This document shows positions 1 to 11,249 of a DNA stretch of 64,000 nucleotides, in pieces. Every line of letters starts with the position of its first letter. Within the stretch, counting starts at the first letter, position 1. Origin of the DNA: Onchocerca volvulus (lineage: Eukaryota; Nematoda; Chromadorea; Rhabditida; Onchocercidae); the NCBI GenBank assembly GCA_000499405.2, contig HG738137.1:12646121-12710120 (forward strand), written 5' to 3'. The notes beneath the pieces are model-generated. The model worked only from the letters and a program-made list of their open reading frames with translations. It was not told where the DNA came from and searched no databases. A program made the translations under genes and the position numbers.

Positions 1-211
1 GACGTGTGCTTCTCGTGGGCCATTTTTGGTAAACAGAATAGGCAATTGTGGGATGAACGAACTTCAAGTAAAAATATAAGTTTTCCACTCAATGCTATCC
101 ATTTTCACGGCTGAAAGGGAATGTTAATAATGAGCGAAAAAAAAAAACAAAAGTTATGATTAATTTCGTACTAATTACAATCTATACATCTGTATGTATA
201 TTTCCTTACAG
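1..211. other. Unassigned left edge, presumed intron or exon remnant
   Basis: Plus-strand frame 1 is open from base 1 to a TGA near base 114 and reads like protein (it contains DVCFSWAIFGKQN and QLWDERTSS). It does not match the carboxypeptidase segment expected just before the next exon (the HxxE zinc site). A possible donor, CAA followed by GTAAAA, is at about 71. Bases 195-211 are a typical acceptor ending in TTACAG for the exon that follows. I cannot say whether the open stretch is an exon. Confidence 0.25.
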
Positions 212-334
212 CTTGTGATGAAATATGGGAAAGATCCGGAAATTACGAGATATATTGATAAATTGAATTTTTATATACTTCCAATGCTTAATCCGGATGG
301 CTTCGTATTTTCCCGATCATCAAAATCTGATCTG
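212..334 (+). CDS. M14 zinc carboxypeptidase, single internal exon (partial gene)
   Basis: A 123-nt exon (41 codons, phase 0 at both ends) lies between a TTACAG acceptor and a GTATTA donor. It translates to LVMKYGKDPEITRYIDKLNF followed by YILPMLNPDGFVFSR. The LPMLNPDGF segment is the conserved core of M14 (carboxypeptidase A/B type) metallopeptidases, located between the first zinc ligands (HxxE) and the arginine/third histidine region, with the usual Tyr of NPDGY replaced by Phe. The family removes C-terminal residues from peptides, often extracellularly. The exon with HxxE should be upstream, outside or at the window edge. The following WRKNR/DLNRNF exon is not found intact downstream (see finding at 2770). 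The gene may therefore be truncated or a pseudogene. The family call is firm; whether it is functional is not. Confidence 0.75.
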
Positions 335-3135
335 GTATTAATTATTTTTTCCTTTATTGAAATTTTATTTTGAAAAATTATTTTCTTCGTATTTCGATCA
401 ATTTTAGATAAATAGTTTGAGTTTGTATTAAGGTATAGAATAATTACAATACCCAATTTTTCAATATCATGGAGTTGAAAAAAATCGCCAATAATCGAAA
501 AAGAAACTTTTTTTTGTTGTGTATTTTACGGTTTTTTTTTTTTTTTTATTATATATATTTTATTAGATATATTTGAAGAACACGATAACATTATAATGTT
601 TTTTAGAATGTAATCCTTAAAAAAATCACTGTGTATGAATGTATGTTTAGTACAATGCTGCGTTTAATTTGGGGCTAATGATATACCATATATATGTATA
701 ATAATTATATGCACAGTATATTGCAAGTACAGTATATTATAATATTTAAATGTATGTAAACAATAAAAGTTTTTCTCAACTTGTGTTGTTGTTATTGCTG
801 ATGTCAAACCATTTTCCATAAAAGTGAATGGAAAATTTAGGCTAACTCATCTTTCAGACAAGTATTTGAATCATCCAATTTTTCTTTTGATTTTAAGGAT
901 TTTGGAAATTCATGCAATGTGGCTCGAGTAGTACTTGCAAATCAACAACTTCAAAAAAAAAAATTTTGTTTTTTCCCTGAAATAGTACGGAAATAACTGT
1001 TGTTATTGTTATTCCCCTCAATTTGGAAAATAAAAAAAAAAAAAAAAAAAGCAGGCAAGAAGGCTATATAGATTCATTAATACCTGAGAGAAATTTTATG
1101 AGCTCAAGTTCACTAACTTTTCATTATGGTATTAATTTTTATTGAGCGTTCTTCCTCGTTCAACAAACCATTAACTCCACAAAATGTCTCAGTTATTGAT
1201 GAAATTAGCAGAATCAATCCTAAAGCTGCTGAACAACAATGAAGAACAAAGTCCATTCTGCAATGAATTGAATAATGTACAATAAATTGTTCTACTATGA
1301 TAAGAAGTATGGTACAGTTGGTGAAAAGAAAATAATAGCTCAAGAAGGAAATATCTTATTTATTACTTTGCATACATTATTAATTTGCAATTTTCTGGGA
1401 AAAATATGAACAGTTCAAAGCTATGATGACAATAAATGTTGGATTAAAATCGGAGGCCTGTCACACTATGGGATATATAAAATACCATGGGATTTTATAT
1501 TTATGGCCTTAAAAAAATGCTTTGGCTGAAAAATAAAAAAAGCTTTGGTTGCGGCTTCAAATAGGAATTTTGCTTGAGTTTTGAAATTTCCCCTTGGAAA
1601 AAAAAAAAGTTTGCAAGAAATCATAAGAGACATTGCTATTGTACTATTTCTGAAAGTAATTATAAAATTAAAACAATTAATGATAGTGTGATATATATGC
1701 ACAACATTTGCACATATAGTGTACTGTAATTACAGTCTCCAATTTATGATATTACGATACAGTATTCGAATCAGTTAATTGTATTATGACGTTGTATAAT
1801 GGTATGTTTGTAAATACAATTTTCATGACACAATAATGATTTCCCTTTTTTCTTATTCTTTTTGAACTTTTCCCTTTTTTTCCTCAACTTATTTTTATCA
1901 AAATTATTAAAGTTATATTTATTAAAGTAAATTCGTTTTTTTCATAAACTTTATTGACATTACCAATGTGCGTTCATTTGTTGCTCTGTCATTTTGTTTT
2001 CGCTAAAATTTCATCTCACTTCATGCTATCATTTCAAATCATTTGAAATGTTTTCAAATTTCAGATTTCATTAGAATGCTCGGCTAACAAATTAATTATA
2101 ATAATCAACAAGAAAAAAATTAGGCATAAAATCAAGCATTTTAAAGTGAAATACACCAATTTTAATGCATAAAGTTTCATATTCTCTTTTTCAATTTAAT
2201 ATTGTTTCGGCATTGAAAAAAAAATTAGAATTCGGATTTCCTCATGAATAATGCTCGGATAAAATATGCTTGAGAAAAGATGCATCGTCATTTACCGAAT
2301 ATATTTTTCAAATTTTTAGATTTCAAATTCAAAAAAATATTTGGAACATACTTTTTTTTCTCAATTGCTATTCTTCTAAATACGTCTTTTCTCCATTAAA
2401 TGAACCTAATTTCCTCATTTATTCTCCAAATATGTTGGATGTGGATCACTCAATTGTATTGGAACAATACCAAAAAAAAAAAAAAAAAAAAAAGAAATCA
2501 CATTTGATATTTTGCGAAAAGATTGAACAATTTCTCGCATATTAACGATGCATAAATTTTCAGGCTACAATATCTGAAAATAGATCAATTTCAAATTTTC
2601 GATCATTAAGTTCTAGCATCAATGTATTCTGAAATAATCTGGCAAAAAAATTCGTTAGTGCTGAATCAATCTGAGAAAAAAGAAAAGAATGAAGTAATCC
2701 TTTTTATCTGCTGTTCGATTACTTAATTAATTCTAACAATTCTGATTTTTACCAGTATTTCGATTTTAGAATTGCTGGCAGCGAAAAAGCAGAAATGCAT
2801 ACTAATGGCTGTTCATTAAGAAAATTAATACTGACAAACAATTAAAGTGAGGTGACTTTTTAAAAGTAATGTATCTTTTCAAATTGCTCTTCAATGCCAT
2901 GGTAATGTTGTATATTGGCTACAAAGAATTGTATTTGTACATTAATTGACTATTTGAGTTTTTTTTTTTTTTTTGGAAGATCAATTTGATGTCGCATATT
3001 TAGTTGATGGATGTCATCAATGTGCATTGCTTTAATGTCATATATCCATTGATTTGACCTCACATGTTTACCCTTTACCCTTTTACTCCGATTTAGTCAT
3101 TCATCAGTCACATTTGTGCAATACGGTCCATTCTA
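335..3135. other. Non-coding stretch, homopolymer-rich; no firm gene
   Basis: Contains poly-T/poly-A runs (about 533-546, 1031-1050, 2471-2492, 2960-2974). No plus- or minus-strand frame with convincing splice sites was found, apart from a weak exon-like piece at 2770-2805. A 33-codon ATG frame begins near 1182 on the plus strand (MSQLLMKLAESIL...), which is within what chance allows. It could be intron of the carboxypeptidase gene or intergenic. Confidence 0.4.
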
Positions 3136-3574
3136 ATGAATCCTCCATTTTCATCATCAACTTATACCAACAATTCATCACCAAAACTTATTTGGGTTAG
3201 ATTTCTACCAATATTCGTTTAAAATTTTCAAAAATTTCGCAACTAATTGACAATTTTGAATTTCCTCCTTTTCATTTTTAATTTTTCTAAATTTTTATTC
3301 AGATTAATTCTATTATGCTATAATACATCAAATTCCATTAAATAGGGTGAAGATAGATAATTTTTATCTAAAAAAAAAAAGCTATGATAATCGATCAATC
3401 AATTATTTTGATATTTCATAGGACATGGAAAAAATGAAGGAAGGTTTGCAACAAATTGAGCATATGGATAAATTAAAATCAACAAATGAATTGAAGGAAC
3501 TGATTAAAAATTGGAATGAAAGACAATTCATACGGCAAAATTTATCAAATGAGATGAATACACAAGTAGTTTAA
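3136..3574 (+). CDS. Tentative two-exon helical hypothetical protein
   Basis: Possible exon 1 is 3136-3195: ATG, then a Ser/Asn-rich start (MNPPFSSSTYTNNSSPKLIW), ending at a GTTAGA donor. A phase-0 exon follows a TTCATAG acceptor at 3422 and runs to TAA at 3572-3574. It begins DMEKMKEGLQQIEHMDKL and is strongly charged and helical in character (Lys, Glu, Gln, Asn), with no motif I recognise. The main support is that the second exon and about 200 bp of upstream intron have a diverged second copy at 4110-4371 whose exon start, acceptor and residue pattern are kept. No signal peptide is seen in exon 1. The real gene could have more exons, or this could be a decayed copy. Confidence 0.3.
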
Positions 3575-4317
3575 TTATCATTTAAAATTTTGCAATTTCA
3601 CGAATAATCGATAATTTTAAATTTTCTTTTTTTCTTTTTTTCTCTTTTAATTCCCTAAAATTATTTGAAATTAAGATGATTTGTAATTCCTGTAGATATG
3701 TTGAGTCATTTCTTTGTTCTTGGATAGTTTATAACCCTTAACTATCCCAATGTCTATTGTAGATCACGCGCTAATAAAGGCGTATCCACATCATCTATTA
3801 TGCGTTCTCTTCTATCATTCTGTACTAAGGTCAATACAATCATCACACGCTAACAAAATCGCGCCCTTTTCTTTCATATGGTCCGACTCGAGTTTTTATA
3901 TTTCTCTACATGTCCTCTAATCCACTTTTTCATTATTAACTTTGTTATATTGATATTATTGGTTTACAATTTGCATATCGTGTCACGTTATCAATTTTTT
4001 GTAATAAAGATTTAATTACTCAAATTTGAGATTCGTTAGTTACAAATCAACTTTCCCGACAGATAATTTTGACCTAAAAAAGCTAGAGTAATAAAAAATT
4101 ATTGTTTAGTTTAAAATTTCATAATTTGAAAAAATTTTTCGCAAACAATTAATGAATTTTGGACACTTTCTTTTTCAATTTTTTAGATTTATTCGAATTA
4201 ATTTCATCATATTTAATTTGTTGTAGTATAGTAAATATCTTTAGATAGATGAAAATGGATAATTTTGATCTAAGAAAATTATAAATAATATGATCGATAA
4301 CTTTGGTATTTTAACAG

Positions 4318-4371
4318 GAAGTAAAAGAAATGGATGAAGATTTGATCGAAATTGATTATATGAATAAATTG
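4318..4371 (+). CDS. Second, diverged copy of the 3422 exon
   Basis: After a TTTTAACAG acceptor the frame reads EVKEMDEDLIEIDYMNKL, aligning residue for residue with DMEKMKEGLQQIEHMDKL of the exon at 3422. A GTATGG donor follows at once. Reading on instead of splicing keeps the frame open into a poly-A run at about 4417-4440. The upstream intron is also shared with the first copy. Gene structure is uncertain; it may be an exon of the same gene or of a tandem paralogue. Confidence 0.3.
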
Positions 4372-5792
4372 GTATGGGAAAATGAATGCAGAGAATCAAC
4401 TGATAATCAGAATATCAAAAAAAAAAAAAAAAAAAAAAAATTCATTACGAATTTTATTTAGAAGGAAAATGAAAAAGAATCATTCGACAATAACAAATGC
4501 TACTACTGATAATATTGCTACTAATTCAATCAGAGATTCACTTGTTAGCTTTCTGATTTGGGCATTTCATATTAATCTTATCAAGTTATAATATATTTCG
4601 ATAATCTAAATCAGACATTATTAATTACACAAAAATTAAAGTCTTATTAGTTATCTAATTAATTATAACATTCCGAAAATATTCAGAATTATCATTGCTC
4701 GATTAATTATACTTTAGATTGATAGGACAGCATTCGGAAAATTTAAATTGATTTTATTAGTTATAACATTCTGAAAATATTTGAACCTGTCATTGTCCGA
4801 TCATTTAGAATATGCGAGCAATGAAAAAAGTAATGGGAAAAACTGAAAAAAATTGGAAAAAAATCTGAATTGGCAGGAAAAAAAGAACAATCAATATTAT
4901 TGTGTTTCGTCCACATGTAAGTTTCTATACTATTCGAAATTGATTTCAAAAAATCCATAAATAAAACAGAATATGTTATAAAGTAAATTAAATTAATTTT
5001 CAGAACATTCGCAAAACAACGCATTTTAAATGCTATCGACATCAGTCGCAATTTATGAATTTCACTTTGAGAAATTTAGGAATGATTAGATGATAATTTT
5101 CACGTTAATTATCAATAAAGTTTTGTCAAAATCAATCAATTCTTGCTATTGCATTGTTTTATTTTATTATTAGGATTATATCATATTTTGACTAGGATGT
5201 AAAAATAGACAAATTTCAATATCATTTTTTAATTAAGATGGTTAAAAACCATGCATTAGGGTAAATATTTCTAATGTGATTTTGGAATTTTTTTTTACAA
5301 AGATGAAACTTAATTTTGATTTGTAATTTTATTAATTATGACACTTTCATTTATTACAGATGTAGTCATTGCTGTAAAGTTGTTAGCATATTTTTCATCC
5401 GAAATTTGTGGTTAATTAAATTTATAATTAAATAAAGTTTGCAATTAATTAAATTTACACTTTGATCTGTTTATTTTATCATCTTGCTTGGGATTATTTA
5501 TTTTGGTATCGATTTTTGTTCTTATTTATCCCTTTTTTTTTCTTTTCTATGGTAGTGCTTTTTTTTTTCGGAATTAAATTTTTTTCGTTTTTTTTTTTTT
5601 TATTTCCAATTTTTTATTTCTAATAAGTAAACAATTGAAAAAAAAAATCCCGAAAAATTCAAAAATTTCATTCAGAAAAAAAATTTTATTCGAACATTTT
5701 ATAGATCATTTTGATGATATATTGAAAATTTTTAATGTCAAAATAAATATTTGCTTTTAGTTTACTGTCATTGCGTTTAGAATTATATCACT
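4372..5792. other. Non-coding, locally duplicated AT-rich DNA
   Basis: Two related blocks of about 110 bp (about 4650-4700 and 4752-4810) share TTAGTTATAAC-ATTC(C/T)GAAAATATT and CATTG(C/T)(T/C)CGAT. After the second, a short frame NMRAMKKVMGKTEKNW opens behind a CATTTAG acceptor at 4809 but stops within 20 codons. The rest is poly-T and poly-A rich. No gene is supported. Confidence 0.35.
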
Positions 5793-6603
5793 AACTAGCT
5801 AGATCCGGCCACGTTCCTCGTGGCCGATCGAGCTAGTTTATGGGCATCGGCCACGTTTCGCGTGTTCAGCTCCAGCTAATCTATATAAATAAAAACATCA
5901 ATATTCTTTGTTCAAAATCCTAAACCTTCAAAAGTTCTTAAACACTTGCTTTATCTATATTAATTCAAAATCTTAGATATCGAAAAGTTCATACCTATTG
6001 TACTGAAATCTTGACACAACTTTGCATTCGAATATGCGCATATTTTTATACACGCGTTTCTGTAGCTCAGTCTGGTTAAGTAGAAAAAAAGAAAAGAGAA
6101 AACGTATGTTTCTAGTGTTGGGGAAAAAAAACCGGTGTTTTACAATTTAATTTGTAGTTTAGTTGGATAAGAGATTCTTGCTATTGTAATTGGATTAGAT
6201 CAGCAGTAAGCGTGAAGAGGTTTTTTGCATCTTGTGTGACAGAGATGAATGCTGTTGAGAAATGTTTTATTGATTGATGAAGAGTGTTTCTTCGTAACAA
6301 ACAATTATAAGAGAACATCCAGGCAAATTAATCATCGGATTATTCTTTCCTTTGTCGATAATAAAGAATACCATTCAAGTGAACTGTCGGATTGTTGCCA
6401 CTGTTGCGTCACTTTGAACTGTCAAGCTGGAACCCTTGTAACTCCGAATTGTTGCTTCTACTGCGTCAGTCTTTGTCGTTTATCTGTAAATTGGAGCGTT
6501 TTAGTGGTAAAAAGTCTTGTCGTCCTTTTGAAACTATGTCGCTCCTCTTGACCTTTAGTGCTTCTTGTTTACAATTTTTCGCCCATATCTAATATGTTTA
6601 ATT

Positions 6604-7125
6604 TCACAATACTTCTGGATATATAATATTTTTTTGTCGTTCATTGTCTGTGTAGATATAGAGATGGTTTGCCGACATGTAATTGTCCATGTGCAACTTA
6701 TAATTGTTCACATGAAAAGCAATCGGTCTCTAGATCTAAATCGCACAATTCTAACGATTGATCCTGAGCTTTGTTGATGGTGAATGTAAACGCTAGTCGA
6801 ATTGGAAATTGCAATCTCTTAAACTGAAGTAGCAAATCTGTTGAAATTATAGGAATAAGGATATATTTACTTCTGAAAGGTCCTGTCGAGATTGTTGCTT
6901 CTACGACATTGCTCATTAATTTTTTTACTGCAGGCCGCGTGCCATTGCAAAGTCTTGGCTGGTTGATATTTCACAACCTGATAATAGGCCCGCCGATTTT
7001 CAACTGCAGTACGAGCGGTGGCATCCTGGCAGAGCGAGTGAATTCAAAAATTCTGTTGGATAATTAACCGCTTCATCTGCTTCCACAAAGTGTCGACGGA
7101 TTTATACGTGACTGCCTCACTTTGA
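6604..7125 (-). pseudogene. Helitron PIF1-type helicase C-terminus, broken
   Basis: Minus-strand conceptual translation recovers the end of a Helitron Rep/helicase protein in pieces: DEAVNYPTEFLNSL, then LQLKIGGPIIRL, NINQPRLCNGTRPAVKK, VVEATISTGPF, QFKRLQFPIRLAFTFTINKA, GQLHVGKPS and a tail YIYTDNERQKNIIYPEVL ending in TGA. FKR-QFPIRLAF-TINKAQ is the conserved motif V/VI region of PIF1-family 5'-3' helicases. NPR-LCNGTR and GQL-V-(S)R are typical of Helitron versions. At least two in-frame stops and two or more frameshifts break it, so it cannot make protein. No Rep (HUH) domain is seen. In active relatives the protein drives rolling-circle transposition. Confidence 0.85.
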
Positions 7126-8297
7126 ATATTAAACTGTATAATATTATCATGCAAATATTTTTTGCGGCTATGACAGTTCCTGTTAAAAAAAGGTATTTAT
7201 TAAATAGGGAACAATTACGAACCAACAATTATTCGAAAGTATCCAAATGGCTAATCACTGTGTTTCTTTCCTTTGTAGCTCGTAGAACAGAATATTTTTT
7301 ATCCCTGTTGTTGATTGGGTTCGATTATTGCTGGGGTTGTTGTCGATAGAAAACACTTGTAGAAGACTGTTATAGGAACGCAGGCGCTGGTTGACTAACA
7401 GTGGAATAAGAATATATTTCTGTTCCAAATCCGATCCTTACATATCCTTACGGAATCCCTCCTTCTTTCCTGATATCCAATTTGGCGCCTCGGGATCTCG
7501 CTTTGTTTAACTATTAGCTGGACCGTTTGGCGGCAAACATGTTTACTGTTTTGGCGGGAAACATAATTACCCTAATATTATCGGCCCGTTGGTACGTTTG
7601 AAATTAGCGCTTCATGATCTTTAACACCTCTTGTTCATATCAATTTTCGGATTTTTCCGACAATTATTGTTAAGTTCATCGACGTCTTTGTTCTTGGCCG
7701 AGCTTTCTCTTTTCTTTTTTTCCACTTAACAGACTGAGCTACAACAACGAGTGTGTATAAAAATATGCGCTATTCAAAGCAACGTTGCGTCGAAACTTCA
7801 AGGTAATAGGTAAAGACTTACCTAGTGTCGCGAATTTTGTTATCGCGAAATCCCAACAAAATTTCAAACGAATAATTAGATACATTTCTCATTTAAATTG
7901 TAAAACTAATCAAACAACTAATACCTTACCTTGTAATAATGAATCACCCAACCGATAACCTTAATTGTCTATATTTACTCTGTGCCTTTCGTTTATCTAT
8001 GTTTACATCCAGTATTTTATCATACCGTAATTCCCTTTAATATCAACTGCTAACCGTATTAAACTTGCATTTTTGTTTATATTTACTTCTTAATTCTCCC
8101 ACACAAACACCACCTGTAATACTTGAATCCACTCCCACTTGATAATGTTTATAAACCTTATTGAATTGAACTATTATCACTTTCCGACAGAATAAATCGA
8201 GTTACGCGTTCGTCTATACCACGTACACTAATTTCCTTTTGGTAATCAGTTCGTCCACACAAAGTACATTAATTGCCCATTGATAATCCCTTCGACT

Positions 8298-8383
8298 AAA
8301 TCAACCTTATTCGCTTCAACTTAATCAACCCGCTCTTCGGTTCAATTAAATCAACCTTATTCGCTTCAACTTAATCAACCCGC
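8298..8383. repeat. 49-bp tandem duplication inside the composite element
   Basis: Two copies of a 37-bp segment starting AAATCAACCTTATTCGC (at 8298 and 8347) with a short spacer. They sit in the 650-bp part of the right arm that has no partner in the left arm. Confidence 0.7.
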
Positions 8384-8640
8384 TATTCTGTTCTTCGTTT
8401 AACTCAACTGTCAAACAAATCCAACTGGTTATCAATGGATACTCGTTCGACTAATCAACAACTTCACGACACCTAGTCAATTTCTAAGATTTTGAATTAA
8501 TATAGATAAGGCGCGTGTTTAAGGAATTTCAAGATTTAAGATTTTGAACAAATCAACATTGATATTTTTATTTATATAGCCTAGCTGGAGCCAAGCACGC
8601 GAAGCGTGGCTGCATCATAAAGACTAGCTGGATCGCTATT

Positions 8641-9833
8641 TACTCTTCTTTAAAAAAAAAAAAAAAAAAAAAAAAATCAAATATTGATTACCTTAATATT
8701 ATTGCTGATTTTTAATTGCAGAATATACTTGAGCAAGTTAATTTCAATTTTATCTTTTCTTCCAATTTTTTTTTAATTTCAGTCTTTTTCGTCGCTATAA
8801 ATTTCAGTGTTATATTACGAATATTTAAATCATTCTTCGTTTAAATGTAAGACTTTAATCGAGATTTTTTTTATAGTATAAATGTGTATATTTTATTAAT
8901 GTTTAGAAATCTTGAAAAATTTAATTTTGAAGATCAAAAAATAGTAATAGACAATGTTTTTAATATTACGTTTTTTCCGCCCATTTTTACATGTTCACAT
9001 ATCTTCCATCCTATGTTTATTTTCCTCTTCGCTCATTTTTACAATTTTTCGTCTTTTGTTTATGGTTTCTTTTCGCTTGTTTTCATGTGTTTACATTTTT
9101 TTTCATTTTATATTTAAGTTTTTCTTTTCGCTCATTTATACGCATTTATATTTTCTCGCCGTAGTATTTACGTTTTTTTTCCTCATATTCATGTTTTCCT
9201 CATATCCTAGTAATGTTCTATCATACGTTATTTTTCTATTTCATCAGCAACAATAAAATCTTAAATTCTCGGATTTTTTAACATATTATCGAAAAGAAGA
9301 AAGAAAACACAATGATCAAAATAAGTGCCAAAGTATTTAATTTTCATAACAAATAGTAATGTTTGAATTATATAAATTTTTGCAATTTATAATTTAGTCA
9401 GAACAATTTTTTCATTTTTGCCTTCATTTTAATTTAAAATTTCATTTAAATATTAAAGATAAGTTTTTCGTGAAAGAACGAAATTTCGTTTTAAAAAAAT
9501 AAACTGATAAAAACTAGTTAAAAAAACAAAATTATCCAAACATACTGCAAAATATGATATTCAAAACAAAGTTTTTGTATTGCACGACAGTTTTACGATA
9601 AATTAATTCATTATGGTTTATAAAAAACTCGTTAAATGTGTGGATGTAAAATCTGAACATTTCAATAAGTCTAAATATATGGCTAAATTAATTTTGGATT
9701 TTTATGACTCCTCAAATTCTTGCAGTTTTATTCTGATTTTACAAAAATTTCAGTTTCCTAATTACTTGATTATTTAAAAATTTCAAAACTACTTCATTTC
9801 AAAATAATTAAATATCTAATACTTGAAATATAA

Positions 9834-9865
<32 letters not shown>

Positions 9866-11249
9866 ACTATTAGATATTTAATATCGAGAAACCAATATAC
9901 ATATATATATATAAACAAAAAAAAATATATATATATGTATATTGGTTTCTCGAGACAAATCAGAATTTTTTAGCTTGAAAATCTACTATTAATTTCTTAT
10001 TTCCAATTTTATTGTTGATAGAAGTTAATTAACGAATAAAATATGGATCTGCTTTTTCATTAAATTTTAACTCTCATTAGTTTTGTTAATTAAAACATTT
10101 ATTACATGCATCAGATGCACCAATTTAAGCAGCATTATTAGGATTAATAAGTTTTAATTACATTTCCAAAAAAGTATTATAATATTCGTCGTTATTGAAA
10201 GTAATTAGTAAGTTTAATTACAATTATCCAAAAAATTCTATAACATTCATCACTTAGTATGATTTATTATGATTTATGTATCGTACAGATATATATATAA
10301 TATATTAACTCCTTTATCATTTCAATCGGTGAATTTTCTAAGTTTAAATTTTTCAGGTTTTCCAAGTTTGGAATATTACGGAACACATATTGCACATTAA
10401 TAAACTTTACACAACAAAAGAGGAATGGACGGTGGAATTCTTTGATTTGAACTTGTTTTAAAAATTTATCCAAATTTTTAAATTTGTTTAAATAAAAAGC
10501 CCATTGGGACTTTTTCCTTGTTTTTTAAAATAGCTCAGTGGATTTTTAATCTTCTAATTTAAAAAAAAAAAAAAATGAAAAATTCCACAAATTTCTTTTG
10601 TTCGAAATATTTTTCAAGAAATTTAGAAGTTGTTCGGTTAATTATATATGCTACATATATATAAATATTAACTATTTTTTGCAATAATAGCTATACAATT
10701 ATATCAATTCTTTGATAAATCCCAGCATAGAAGAATTAAATATATATAGAAATTAAGAACAAAATTTTCTTTTGTTCGATTAATAACAAAAAAAAAAAAA
10801 GAAAGAAAACAATACTTTCTGATTAAAATTAACACGGAAGCAATAAAATTGATTTTAATTAATATGTACAATTATCGAAATATATTAAACAGCAAAAAAA
10901 GATAATGATTACATTTACAAAAATTTCGTACAATTCATATTTGTTTCTAATTTATCGATTTCTCCTACTTAAAAATTTGATAATCAATGAAATTTTTTAT
11001 CGATAATATCATTAACAATGATATTCTTGTTATTATTAAATAACAATAATAAAAATAATAATCAAATTCATGATATCATTTTTAATAAAAAATAAAGTGT
11101 GTAATTAATATGTAAAGAGAAAAACAAGTAAGCTCATTAACGGTTGGCCAACAAAAAAAAAAAAAAAAAAAAAAGAAAAAGAAAAAAAACCGAAAATTTA
11201 AATAATATGATGAAATTCAAAAATTATCCGAAATATTAACGAAATTTTT
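8641..11249. other. Intergenic, low complexity; hairpins and an LRR-like frame
   Basis: About 8650-8675 is poly-A. 8884-9256 is T-rich DNA whose hydrophobic frames come from composition. 9810-9953 holds two adjacent inverted repeats (separate entry). A minus-strand frame at 10267-10473 resembles a leucine-rich repeat (see findings). 11151-11175 is poly-A beyond the 3' end of the exchanger gene. No complete gene is seen. Confidence 0.4.
9810..9953. repeat. Two adjacent long inverted repeats with AT cores
   Basis: The first palindrome is AATATCTAAT...ATTAGATATT (about 9810-9880) around an (AT)n run. The second is TCGAGAAACCAATATAC...GTATATTGGTTTCTCGA (9884-9953), with arms of about 28 bp and an A-rich loop. 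Such structure suggests a foldback or MITE-like relic, or a cruciform-prone site. Confidence 0.75.

Larger units (their letters stand above)
5793..8640. mobile_element. Composite Helitron-like element with inverted ends
   Basis: The left end carries a strong hairpin (about 5793-5813 paired with 5818-5838: CCGGCCACG, loop, CGTGGCCG, flanked by CTAGCT/AGCTAG). The right end has a matching type of hairpin at about 8586-8612 (AGCCAAGCACGC, GAA, GCGTGGCT). Next to the hairpins, about 130 bp at 5870-6005 match 8462-8590 in inverted orientation. About 95 bp at 6010-6105 match 7690-7810, also inverted. Both hairpin ends have the TATATAG-CTAGCTGGA signature shared with the short elements at 21.1 and 49.1 kb. 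A broken Helitron-type helicase lies inside on the minus strand, pointing at the left hairpin, as expected for a helicase followed by a Helitron 3' end. It could be two elements inserted head to head, or a foldback derivative of one. Confidence 0.7.

Noticed and set aside
1113..1343. Minus-strand 76-codon frame with hydrophobic stretches
   Set aside because: No splice context or homology; it overlaps an equally plausible short plus-strand frame, so neither is supported.
6249..6592. Plus-strand Cys-rich frames inside the composite element
   Set aside because: Lie opposite the 3' region of the minus-strand Helitron; they overlap in two frames with no homology, so I treat them as element DNA.
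8884..9256. Two overlapping plus-strand frames of 77-100 codons
   Set aside because: Phe/Ser/Ile-rich translation from T-rich DNA, no splice sites or family resemblance, and two frames open at once.
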